Source: an uncultured Bacteroidales bacterium (GTDB lineage Bacteria; Bacteroidota; Bacteroidia; Bacteroidales; Paludibacteraceae). Taken from it: DNA of 8,225 bases. The notes under the pieces were generated by a model that saw only the letters and a list, made by a program, of their open reading frames with translations, made no database searches and was not told the origin of the DNA. Each line of letters begins with the position of its first letter. Within the stretch, counting starts at the first letter, position 1. The position numbers and the translations under genes were made by a program. Shown one piece after another: positions 1-6,210 of this stretch. The DNA is taken from assembly GCA_937901025.1 (NCBI GenBank), contig CALCGR010000009.1:1-8225 (forward strand), given 5' to 3'.

Positions 1-70
1 GGATGGCAATTAAGCATCCGTAATGACGGCGAGGCTTAGCCTCGGCAGTTTTGGTAACAATAACACTCAT
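1..70 (-). CDS. 5' end of an unrecognised protein (partial, runs off the left edge)
   Basis: An open frame reads leftward from an ATG at 70-68 to the window edge and gives 23 codons, starting MSVIVTKTAEAK and continuing RRHYGCLIAI. The ATG overlaps the rnhB stop codon in an ATGA arrangement, which is typical of translationally coupled operon genes and is the main reason to accept so short a frame. It would be the third gene of the tamL-rnhB operon. I do not recognise the protein from these residues and assign no function. The frame contains an odd-centred palindrome at 30-44 (CGAGGCT-T-AGCCTCG), which could fold in the mRNA near the start of the gene; whether that matters is unknown. Confidence 0.6.
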   Translation of the reverse strand, partial: MSVIVTKTAEAKPRRHYGCLIAI

Positions 71-702
71 ATCTTTATTAATTTAAACGTTTTGCGATGA
101 TAGGGGGTGAGCCCATATCGGGCGATGGCCTTATAGTGTTCAGCAGTAGGATAGCCGAAGTTATGGTCCCATCCGTACTGCGGATATTCGGTAGCGAGGC
201 GTTTCATATAGTCGTCCCTATAGGTCTTAGCCAGGATACTGGCCGCTGCGATACTAAGGTAGGTAGCGTCGCCTTTGACGACGGTGGTAGCGGGAACGGC
301 CATGACTTCGCCCGCAGGGATATAGGGTTTCCACTTGTTGCCGTCCACAAGGATGTGTTCGGGTCGAAGGCAGAGTTGGTCGAGGGCCCGTTGCATCGCG
401 AGGATGGAGGCATTGAGGATATTGATTTGGTCTATTTCCTCAGCCGTCACCTCCGCTACCGCCCACGCTGCCGCGTGCGCTTCTATCCACGGGCGCAAGC
501 GAAGACGCTGCGCGTCGGTGAGTTGCTTCGAGTCATTGATGAGATTCCACTCCTCATCGTTGGCTCCCTCCGCCTTTCCGCCTATCAGCCTATCTGCCTT
601 AAAAACGACGGCTGCCGCAAACACACTTCCTGCTAACGGCCCCCTACCCGCTTCGTCGCAGCCGGCCTCGACTTTATTTGCTATGTTATATTGCTTTAGC
701 AT
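67..702 (-). CDS. rnhB: Ribonuclease HII
   Basis: RNase HII cleaves the RNA strand of RNA-DNA hybrids and cuts 5' of single ribonucleotides embedded in DNA, starting ribonucleotide excision repair; it acts in the cytoplasm with Mn2+ or Mg2+. The 211-residue protein is of normal length. The signature CDEAGRGPLAG lies at residues 15-25 with catalytic D16 and E17. The other two acidic residues fit D120 (ILVDGN) and D145 (VKGD), and the family block SIAAASILAKTYRD follows at 150-163. NDSKQL near residues 56-61 is also conserved. A short insert at about residues 41-51 (GGKAEGANDEE) precedes NDSK and looks like a surface loop. The ATG lies 2 bases after the tamL stop, so the gene is almost certainly co-transcribed and probably coupled with it. 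The stop overlaps the start of the next gene. Confidence 0.97.
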   Translation of the reverse strand: MLKQYNIANKVEAGCDEAGRGPLAGSVFAAAVVFKADRLIGGKAEGANDEEWNLINDSKQLTDAQRLRLRPWIEAHAAAWAVAEVTAEEIDQINILNASILAMQRALDQLCLRPEHILVDGNKWKPYIPAGEVMAVPATTVVKGDATYLSIAAASILAKTYRDDYMKRLATEYPQYGWDHNFGYPTAEHYKAIARYGLTPYHRKTFKLIKI

Positions 703-704
703 GA

Positions 705-2996
705 TTAGAACGGGTAGCCGATGGCGAAGTGGAGAGTGAAGTCATCTTTCCATCCCAGGCCGTTAGGTACGGTACGCCACTGGGTACCGGCGCGCTCCCC
801 TGTGATACGTGCCGGGTCGTATAGTTTAACGCCCATATCCACACGGAAGATGAGGAAACTGAAGTCCAGTCGAACACCCACACCGTAAGCCATGGCGATT
901 TGTTTATAGAACTCGTTCCAATGGAACTGTCCGTCGGGTTGCTCAGGATAGTCGTGGATGGTCCAGATGTTTCCGGCATCGAAGAAGGCCGCCAGTTCAA
1001 GGAACTTAATGACGTGGTAGCGATATTCGATGTTTGCATCAAGGCGTATGTCCCCCGCTTTAAGTTCGTAGAGCAGGCTACTGTTCCCTTGCACCGAGAA
1101 CCCACCGGGTCCTAAGGCGCGGGCCTGCCATCCGCGGACACTGTTACTACCGCCGGAGAAGTAGCGTTTTTCGAAGGGCACTACACCGGAGTTGAGGTAA
1201 GGTACAGCCGCACCGGCCCCGATATGCGTCACAATCTGATGTTTCTCGGCAATGACGTGGTGGAAGGTGAAGTTAAAGTCCGCCTTGGCGTATTGGGAGT
1301 AAGGGATATTAAAGATCTCATAAGTACCATCCTCACGCGGCGGCTGCTTAAAGAGTTTGCTCATGCCATACAGGAAGTTTCCTGCGGTTTCAACGACATA
1401 TCCGAAGGTGACATAGCTCTTATAGGGCTTGAGGGGATCGAAGCCGTTATACTGTCCGCGATAGGACCAATCGACGATGAAGTGGTTCTCGTAGCTATAC
1501 TTAAGGACGGTAGAGCGCTCAAGGAAGTCGTGACGGAACTCATCGGAGACCCAAGGCAGATAGACGTAACTGATATCAATGAGGTTAAAGTCGTGGGTCC
1601 ACTTAGAGTTCTTATGTCGTTTATGGGCGGTATAGTAGAGTCCGGCATTCGCGATGGTACGCGTGTACTCATCGGGGCGGGTCTGGTACTGGTAACCAAT
1701 CTTGAGTTGCAGGGTATTGGGGAAGCGCAGTCCGGCATCGACCGTTCCTTCGATGGCACGTCCGCCGGCTTGGCGCCACTCGTAACTGGCGTGGGCATTG
1801 AGGGAGAGTTGTTCGGCTCCGCGGAAGATGTTCTTATTCACGTACCCTACCCCGGCCGCGATACCCCAGTCGCCCGCGGAATAGGTACCTTCGATCTCGG
1901 CGGAGACACTATTGAGTTTATTGCGGGAGAGAGTGATATGACATTCCAGTTCCTTGTTTCCTACGGGTACAAAAGCGATATCCACATACTTGACAGGACC
2001 CAAACCATTGAGGGCGGCATAGGTATCCTCTACATTGGACTCGTTATAGAGAGAATGCGGCCGGATACGGCAGAGGCGCTTGAGAACCTTATTGCGCAGG
2101 AGGGGTTTGGTATCGTACGTAAACTCATAACCGAGCGTATCGGTGATGGTGGTGAGCACGATATCCTCGGGCATATGTTTCGGGTCATAATCCAGGTGGA
2201 AGCACACGCGGGAGATGGTATATTGGCTATACAGACGCTCGCGTAAGGAATCGGGCAGGTTCTCTATATAATCCTGCAGCCGGACCTCCATGGCCACCTC
2301 GTGGCTGTTATAGTTACTATCCGCCCGGAACTCGAGCATGGCTTTATCGAAATAATAGTAGCCTTTGTCGCGCATCGCGGACGCTACGCGTTGACGCTCG
2401 GCATCGAGGGCCGCCGCATTGAATTGGTCCCCATTGTGAATGGTGCGGTTCTTATCGAGGGCAATCTGCCGAACGACATCGTTCGAGATCACCGGCCGAT
2501 AGTCGCGAATGGCATAAGGTTCGTTCGCCGTGACAAGATAGGTCACATTCACTTTGCGCTCATCCTTCTTCGGGTTCACCTTACGGGTGACGATGGTATC
2601 CACCTTGGCATGGAAGAAGCCTTGGTTCTCCATCGCTTTTTGGAGCTGATAGACAGATGCCTCGGTAGCCGCCTCGTCATAGATGATAGGGGCTTCGCCC
2701 ATCTTATGGGCATTCTCGGTGAGGCGTTTCCGGGACGGCGTAATCGTGTCCTTCGGCGCCGTATTATAGATATGCAGTTGCAGTTTCCAGAAGCCTAAAA
2801 TCTCGGTGTTTTGTTTTTGGCGGAGGTAGTTGCTAAGGTCGGAGGTAGAGACATCTTTACGGTCCTCCACTTGGATTTTCGCCTTATTGAGCAAGTACTC
2901 GTTCGCGGGCACATACCGACAGGGATGACACCCCGTTAACGCCAGCCAGAGGGGAGTCAGGAATGCAAATAATATGACAAGTCTAGAGTTCGGCAT
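705..2996 (-). CDS. tamL: TamL-type outer-membrane assembly lipoprotein (BamA/TamA superfamily)
   Basis: This 763-residue Omp85-superfamily protein is predicted to insert or assemble proteins in the outer membrane, as the Bacteroidota counterpart of TamA. The N-terminus is a lipoprotein signal with lipobox LTGC and acylated C23; this lipobox distinguishes TamL from ordinary TamA and BamA. Residues of about 30-340 look like POTRA-type periplasmic domains with repeated charged alpha/beta segments. From about 350 to the end there are alternating beta strands of a C-terminal barrel. The lid-loop motif VRGW is at 620-623, within GGSNSVRGW, and the protein ends in an aromatic residue (GYPF), as barrels do. 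It is the first gene of the leftward operon, with a consensus promoter directly upstream and only about 10 bases of predicted leader. The TamB partner is not in this window. The subfamily call rests on the lipobox plus the domain layout. Confidence 0.9.
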   Translation of the reverse strand: MPNSRLVILFAFLTPLWLALTGCHPCRYVPANEYLLNKAKIQVEDRKDVSTSDLSNYLRQKQNTEILGFWKLQLHIYNTAPKDTITPSRKRLTENAHKMGEAPIIYDEAATEASVYQLQKAMENQGFFHAKVDTIVTRKVNPKKDERKVNVTYLVTANEPYAIRDYRPVISNDVVRQIALDKNRTIHNGDQFNAAALDAERQRVASAMRDKGYYYFDKAMLEFRADSNYNSHEVAMEVRLQDYIENLPDSLRERLYSQYTISRVCFHLDYDPKHMPEDIVLTTITDTLGYEFTYDTKPLLRNKVLKRLCRIRPHSLYNESNVEDTYAALNGLGPVKYVDIAFVPVGNKELECHITLSRNKLNSVSAEIEGTYSAGDWGIAAGVGYVNKNIFRGAEQLSLNAHASYEWRQAGGRAIEGTVDAGLRFPNTLQLKIGYQYQTRPDEYTRTIANAGLYYTAHKRHKNSKWTHDFNLIDISYVYLPWVSDEFRHDFLERSTVLKYSYENHFIVDWSYRGQYNGFDPLKPYKSYVTFGYVVETAGNFLYGMSKLFKQPPREDGTYEIFNIPYSQYAKADFNFTFHHVIAEKHQIVTHIGAGAAVPYLNSGVVPFEKRYFSGGSNSVRGWQARALGPGGFSVQGNSSLLYELKAGDIRLDANIEYRYHVIKFLELAAFFDAGNIWTIHDYPEQPDGQFHWNEFYKQIAMAYGVGVRLDFSFLIFRVDMGVKLYDPARITGERAGTQWRTVPNGLGWKDDFTLHFAIGYPF

Positions 2997-3010
2997 TTTA
3001 ATTTAGCGCA

Positions 3011-3042
3011 CAAAAGTACAAAAATATTTGCATATGTGCAAA
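3011..3042 (-). promoter_or_regulatory. Bacteroidota-type promoter of the tamL-rnhB operon
   Basis: Reading leftward, TTTG (3042-3039) is followed by 20 bases and then TACTTTTG (3018-3011). This is an exact match to the Bacteroides -33/-7 consensus TTTG...TAnnTTTG with normal spacing. Transcription should start about 5-7 bases past the -7 box, near 3004-3006, so the leader before the ATG at 2996 would be only about 10 bases. The -33 element overlaps the palindrome shared with the divergent promoter. Confidence 0.8.
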
Positions 3043-3048
3043 TTTTTT
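3021..3048. repeat. Palindrome holding both -33 elements
   Basis: The core TTTGCATATGTGCAAA (3027-3042) has 6-base inverted arms, TTTGCA and TGCAAA. The symmetry extends outward with A/T matches at 3021-3024 and 3026 against 3045-3048 and 3043. The outermost four bases of each core arm are the -33 elements of the two divergent promoters, so the palindrome may simply reflect promoter geometry. It also has the form of an operator for a dimeric regulator. Confidence 0.7.
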
Positions 3049-3058
3049 AGTAATTTTG
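3027..3058 (+). promoter_or_regulatory. Bacteroidota-type promoter of the methyltransferase-thrS operon
   Basis: TTTG (3027-3030) is followed by 20 bases and then TAATTTTG (3051-3058), an exact match to the Bacteroides -33/-7 consensus. The predicted start of transcription near 3064-3066 would leave a leader of about 30 bases before the ATG at 3095. It interlocks with the opposite promoter at 3011-3042: each -33 element lies within the other's spacer. Confidence 0.8.
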
Positions 3059-3094
3059 CAGCGATTTTTGATAAATAGGGACCATTTATTTCCG

Positions 3095-3907
3095 ATGACG
3101 CCTATTTTGGAACATATTTCGAAACAACAAGTACGTTGGATTCGTTCCTTACAGCAGAAGAAAGTGAGGGACGAAGAGGGCGTCTTCGTCGCGGAGGGAG
3201 AGAAGTGTATCGGGGAACTACTCGGGAATTTTGACCTCGTTACCCTCGTGGTAACCGGAGCATCCGGAATTTCCGGAATTTCCGGCAACCCTACCCCTCT
3301 ACTCCCCTACTCCTCTACTCCCCAAGAACTCGCGCAGATGTCGTCGCTTAAGACGCCGCAAGGGTCCATCGCGGTCTTCCGCAAAAAAGACCCTACCCCT
3401 CTACCCCCCTACTCCTCTACCCCCACCCTCTGCCTGGCGTTAGACAATATCCAGGACCCCGGGAACCTCGGAACGATCATCCGCACGGCGGATTGGTTCG
3501 GGGTAAGCGATATCTATTGTTCGAAAGACACGGCGGATTGCTATAACCCGAAGGTCGTGCAAGCCACCATGGGAGCCCTCGCTCGCGTCAATATCCACTA
3601 TGTGGATTTGGTCACAGTATTGCAAGGCAACCCTACTCCTCTACTCCCCTACTCCCCTACTCCTATTTACGGCACCCTATTGGACGGTCGGAATATCTAC
3701 GAGGCGGGAGCGATACCGGAGCCGGCACGGGGTGTGATTGTCATGGGGAACGAGGGCAACGGGATATCCGAGGCGGTCAAGAAGTGTATTACCCACCCGC
3801 TGTATATACCGAGTTACACACCGGACACCCATATCGAGTCCCTGAATGTGGCGGTAGCGACCGCCATCACGTTAGCGGAATTTAGAAGATTATCACAACA
3901 AAAATAA
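3095..3907 (+). CDS. TrmH/SpoU-family RNA 2'-O-methyltransferase with three repeat-encoded inserts
   Basis: Proteins of this SPOUT family transfer a methyl group from S-adenosylmethionine to a ribose 2'-OH in rRNA or tRNA in the cytoplasm. The 270 residues divide into an N-terminal L30e-like RNA-binding part (about 1-95, with VFVAEGEKCIGELL at 30-43) and a knotted catalytic domain (about 112-265). Its motifs are DNIQDPGNLGTIIRTA (117-132, with N124 and R130), VIVMGNEGNGIS (214-225) and IPSYTPDTHIESLNVAVA (238-255, with N251). All key motifs are intact. The ATG at 3095 is preferred because the family homology begins there; an upstream in-frame start at 3056 lies inside the promoter. Residues 65-76, 99-110 and 179-190 are near-copies of NPTPLLPYSSTP encoded by pyrimidine 8-base arrays, located before, at and after domain boundaries or loops. 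The substrate (rRNA or tRNA) cannot be decided. thrS follows 61 bases later. Confidence 0.93.
   Translation: MTPILEHISKQQVRWIRSLQQKKVRDEEGVFVAEGEKCIGELLGNFDLVTLVVTGASGISGISGNPTPLLPYSSTPQELAQMSSLKTPQGSIAVFRKKDPTPLPPYSSTPTLCLALDNIQDPGNLGTIIRTADWFGVSDIYCSKDTADCYNPKVVQATMGALARVNIHYVDLVTVLQGNPTPLLPYSPTPIYGTLLDGRNIYEAGAIPEPARGVIVMGNEGNGISEAVKKCITHPLYIPSYTPDTHIESLNVAVATAITLAEFRRLSQQK
3263..3285 (+). repeat. 9-base tandem repeat (TCCGGAATT, 2.6 copies)
   Basis: TCCGGAATT occurs at 3263-3271 and 3272-3280, and a partial TCCGG at 3281-3285. It encodes the residues SGISGISG (57-64) of the methyltransferase, directly before the first pyrimidine array, so the two repeats form one continuous low-complexity insert. 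The 9-base unit preserves the reading frame. Confidence 0.8.
3289..3323 (+). repeat. Pyrimidine 8-base array, copy 1 (in the methyltransferase gene)
   Basis: The units are CCCTACCC, CTCTACTC, CCCTACTC and CTCTACTC, then CCC. The array encodes most of NPTPLLPYSSTP (residues 65-76), between the N-terminal domain strand VTLVV and the segment SSLKTPQG. It is preceded by GGCAA, as is copy 3. Confidence 0.9.
3391..3424 (+). repeat. Pyrimidine 8-base array, copy 2 (in the methyltransferase gene)
   Basis: The units are CCCTACCC, CTCTACCC, CCCTACTC and CTCTACCC, then CC. The array encodes DPTPLPPYSSTP (residues 99-110), exactly at the hinge between the N-terminal RNA-binding domain and the SPOUT domain, which starts LCLALDNIQDPG. 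Confidence 0.9.
3631..3664 (+). repeat. Pyrimidine 8-base array, copy 3 (in the methyltransferase gene)
   Basis: The units are CCCTACTC, CTCTACTC, CCCTACTC and CCCTACTC, then CT. The array encodes NPTPLLPYSPTP (residues 179-190), inside the catalytic domain between HYVDLVTVLQG and the strand IYGTLLDG, a likely surface loop. It is preceded by GGCAA, as is copy 1. Confidence 0.9.
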
Positions 3908-3968
3908 CATATTCGTCCAAAGGACAGTTGTGAGTTCGGAGGACATAAACATTTGTAGGTTTAATAAT

Positions 3969-5924
3969 ATGATTAAAATTACTTTCCCGGACGGAAGCGT
4001 CCGTGAGTACGAAAGCGGAGTAACCGCTTACCAAGTAGCCGAGAGTATCTCGCCCCGTTTGGCACAAGATGTTCTCGCCGCTAGTATTCAATTAGACAAA
4101 GAGTGGCAAATCGTCGATTTGTCTTTGCCCCTCACATCCGACTGCGCCATCAAACTCCACAAATGGGAGGACGCAGAAGCCAAGCACGCTTTCTGGCACA
4201 CCTCGTCGCACCTGATGGCAGAGGCATTGCAAGAACTCTATCCCGGCATTCAGTTCGGTATCGGTCCCGCGATTGAGAACGGGTTCTATTACGACGTATT
4301 GCCGGCGGAAGGCACCGCTATCAAAGAGGGCGACTTCGAGATGATTGAGAAGAAGATGATGGAACTCATCCAACGCAAAGCCGAGATGGTTCGTCGCGAC
4401 ATCAGCAAAGCCGATGCCCTCAAAGCTTTTGGCGACAAAGGGCAGACGTATAAATGCGAACTCATCAGCGAACTGGAGGACGGTCACATCACGACCTATA
4501 CCCAAGGAAACTTCACGGACCTGTGTAAGGGTCCGCACTTGATTTCGACCGCCCCGATCAAGGCGGTCAAAGTGCTTTCCTGCGCTGCCGCCTACTGGCG
4601 CGGCGACGAGAAACGTCCGATGATGACGCGTATCTATGCCATCACTTTCCCGAAGAAATCGATGTTAGACGAGTACTTAGCCCTACTCGAGGAAGCCAAG
4701 AAACGGGATCACCGCCGTATCGGTAAGGAACTCGACCTGTTCATGTTCTCGGATATGGTAGGTAAAGGTCTGCCCATCTGGTTGCCGAAAGGAACGGCCC
4801 TGCGTCTGCGCCTGGAGGACTTCCTCAAGAAAATACAAAAACGGTACGGTTATCAGCAAGTGATGACCCCGCATATAGGAAACAAGAACCTGTACGTGAC
4901 CTCCGGTCACTGGGATCACTACGGCAAGGACAGTTTCCAACCCATCACCACACCCGAAGAGGGCGAGGTTTATCTGCTTAAACCGATGAACTGCCCTCAC
5001 CACTGTATGATCTTCAAGAACAGTCCCCGTTCGTACAAAGACCTGCCGCTGCGTATTGCGGAGTTCGGTACGGTGTATCGCTACGAGCAGTCGGGTGAGT
5101 TACACGGCTTGACGCGCGTGCGTTCGTTCACGCAAGACGATGCCCATATCTTCTGTCGTCAAGACCAGGTGAAAGGTGAGTTCATCCGCGTGATGGAGAT
5201 CATCGAGATCATCTTCAAAGCATTGGATTTCCAGAACTTCGAGGCACAGATATCCTTGCGCGATCCGAATAACCACACGAAGTACGTAGGCAGTGACGAG
5301 GTATGGGCAAAAGCCGAGCAAGCGATCATCGATGCTTGTAAGGAGAAGAACCTGCCCGCCCGCGTAGAATACGGTGAGGCCGCTTTCTACGGACCGAAAC
5401 TCGACTTCATGGTGAAGGACGCTATCGGTCGTCGTTGGCAACTCGGAACGATCCAAGTGGATTACAACCTGCCGGAGCGTTTTGAACTCGAATATACGGG
5501 TGAGGACAACCTCAAGCACCGTCCGGTGATGATTCACCGTGCGCCGTTTGGTTCGATGGAGCGTTTCGTAGCGGTACTGATTGAGCATACGGCGGGTAAG
5601 TTCCCGCTCTGGTTGACGCCGGATCAGGTAGCTATCCTGCCCGTGTCGGAGAAGAGCAACGCGTATGCGCATAAGGTACAGCAGATCCTGGAGCAACAGG
5701 ATGTTCGCGCTATCGTAGATGACCGTGACGAGAAGATCGGTCGTAAGATCCGCGACAACGAACTCAAGCGTATCCCGTATATGCTCATCGTCGGCGAGAA
5801 AGAGGCGGAAGAAGGCTTAGTCTCCGTTCGTCAGCAAGGCGCAGAGGACAAGGGTCAGATGACCATTCAAGCCTTTGCCGACCTCATCCGCAAGACGGTG
5901 GACGAGCAGATGAATGCGTATTAA
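3969..5924 (+). CDS. thrS: Threonyl-tRNA synthetase
   Basis: This cytoplasmic class II synthetase charges tRNA-Thr with threonine using ATP and removes mischarged serine. The 651-residue protein has the full bacterial layout: TGS domain (about 1-62, MIKITFPDGS), editing domain with HTSSH (77-81) and CKGPH (186-190), catalytic core (about 245-545) and anticodon-binding domain (about 550-645). Zinc and threonine ligands fit C342 (MNCPHH), H393 (DDAHIF) and H523 (MIHRAP). Motif 2 is around RYEQSGELHGL (371-381) and motif 3 is GSMERF (528-533). The ATG at 3969 begins the TGS homology; a GTG at 3930 would add 13 unrelated residues. No promoter is evident in the 61-base gap after the methyltransferase gene, so co-transcription from 3027-3058 is likely. 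The gene ends at a strong terminator, and infC, rpmI and rplT, which often follow thrS, are absent. Confidence 0.98.
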   Translation: MIKITFPDGSVREYESGVTAYQVAESISPRLAQDVLAASIQLDKEWQIVDLSLPLTSDCAIKLHKWEDAEAKHAFWHTSSHLMAEALQELYPGIQFGIGPAIENGFYYDVLPAEGTAIKEGDFEMIEKKMMELIQRKAEMVRRDISKADALKAFGDKGQTYKCELISELEDGHITTYTQGNFTDLCKGPHLISTAPIKAVKVLSCAAAYWRGDEKRPMMTRIYAITFPKKSMLDEYLALLEEAKKRDHRRIGKELDLFMFSDMVGKGLPIWLPKGTALRLRLEDFLKKIQKRYGYQQVMTPHIGNKNLYVTSGHWDHYGKDSFQPITTPEEGEVYLLKPMNCPHHCMIFKNSPRSYKDLPLRIAEFGTVYRYEQSGELHGLTRVRSFTQDDAHIFCRQDQVKGEFIRVMEIIEIIFKALDFQNFEAQISLRDPNNHTKYVGSDEVWAKAEQAIIDACKEKNLPARVEYGEAAFYGPKLDFMVKDAIGRRWQLGTIQVDYNLPERFELEYTGEDNLKHRPVMIHRAPFGSMERFVAVLIEHTAGKFPLWLTPDQVAILPVSEKSNAYAHKVQQILEQQDVRAIVDDRDEKIGRKIRDNELKRIPYMLIVGEKEAEEGLVSVRQQGAEDKGQMTIQAFADLIRKTVDEQMNAY

Positions 5925-5959
5925 GCGACCGCCTTCGGCTGGCAGACCGCTATCGCTAC

Positions 5960-5997
5960 AAACAGAGCCGTGGAAACCCACGGCTCTGTTTGTTTTT
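5960..5997 (+). terminator. Intrinsic terminator of the thrS operon
   Basis: A perfect 14-base-pair stem pairs AAACAGAGCCGTGG (5960-5973) with CCACGGCTCTGTTT (5978-5991), with a 4-base loop (AAAC) and a following GTTTTT (5992-5997). It begins 35 bases after the thrS stop. The A-rich 5' side is short, so it is mainly a rightward terminator. Confidence 0.95.
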
Positions 5998-6048
5998 CCC
6001 ACCCCTCTCGCTCCTCTTTCACCTGTTTTTTTTGATTATAAAAACCAT

Positions 6049-6074
6049 CGTCCCTACCGTCCCTGCGTCCCTAT
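6049..6074. repeat. CGTCCCTA tandem repeat, three imperfect units
   Basis: The units are CGTCCCTAC (6049-6057), CGTCCCTG (6058-6065) and CGTCCCTAT (6066-6074), followed by CGTTCG. The unit shares the core CCCTAC with the arrays inside the methyltransferase gene but has CG in place of CT. Whether the two are related is unproven. Confidence 0.7.
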
Positions 6075-6110
6075 CGTTCGTTAAATCGTGGCGGGGATTT
6101 GTTGAGGGTT

Positions 6111-6161
6111 CGTCAGTCCCATGACGCTACGGGGGTGCTACGGGTGATGAAGGCTTCACCC
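6111..6161. other. Paired stem-loops with a direct repeat between them
   Basis: CGTCA (6111-6115) pairs with TGACG (6122-6126) across a 6-base loop. GGGTGA (6142-6147) pairs with TCACCC (6156-6161) across an 8-base loop. GCTACGGG is repeated at 6126-6133 and 6137-6144, 11 bases apart. The stems are short and have no T-run beyond them, so a terminator role is doubtful. A repetitive extragenic element or a small structured RNA are the alternatives. Confidence 0.4.
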
Positions 6162-6210
6162 CATACCCAGCAGAGTGCGGACTCCAAACCACATATTAGA
6201 GACGTTGATG

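Noticed and set aside
97..739. Rightward frames over rnhB (97-636 and 335-739)
   Set aside because: rnhB on the other strand has intact catalytic motifs. These frames show no family resemblance and exist because the region is GC-rich.
1224..2246. A 340-residue open frame on the + strand opposite tamL
   Set aside because: It is fully antisense to a well-supported Omp85-type gene, its translation has no recognisable domain and is rich in V, I, G and E, as mirror frames of barrel genes often are. It has no promoter or plausible start context.
3056..3094. Upstream start of the methyltransferase gene at 3056
   Set aside because: It would place the start inside the -7 box of the promoter and add 13 residues without family homology. 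ATG 3095 is the better start.
2998..3288. Leftward 96-residue frame across the divergent promoter region and the 5' part of the methyltransferase gene
   Set aside because: It crosses both promoters and the repeat-rich coding sequence of the opposite strand, and its protein has no recognisable features.
3289..3664. CRISPR array interpretation of the three similar repeats in the methyltransferase gene
   Set aside because: Repeat distances are irregular (about 102 and 240 bases), the intervening sequence encodes conserved protein, and the repeats are internally tandem. None of this fits CRISPR.
3930..3968. GTG start of thrS at 3930
   Set aside because: The added 13 residues precede the conserved TGS start MIKITFPDGS, so ATG 3969 is preferred.
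3908..3968. Possible leader regulation before thrS (GTCC-AAA-GGAC mini-hairpin at 3915-3925 with a second GGAC downstream)
   Set aside because: The stem is only 4 base pairs, there is no T-box-like or tRNA-like structure, and no promoter or terminator accompanies it.
4092..5696. Antisense open frames opposite thrS (4092-4538, 4683-5003, 5100-5696)
   Set aside because: These are mirror frames of a highly conserved synthetase gene, without domain content or independent start signals.
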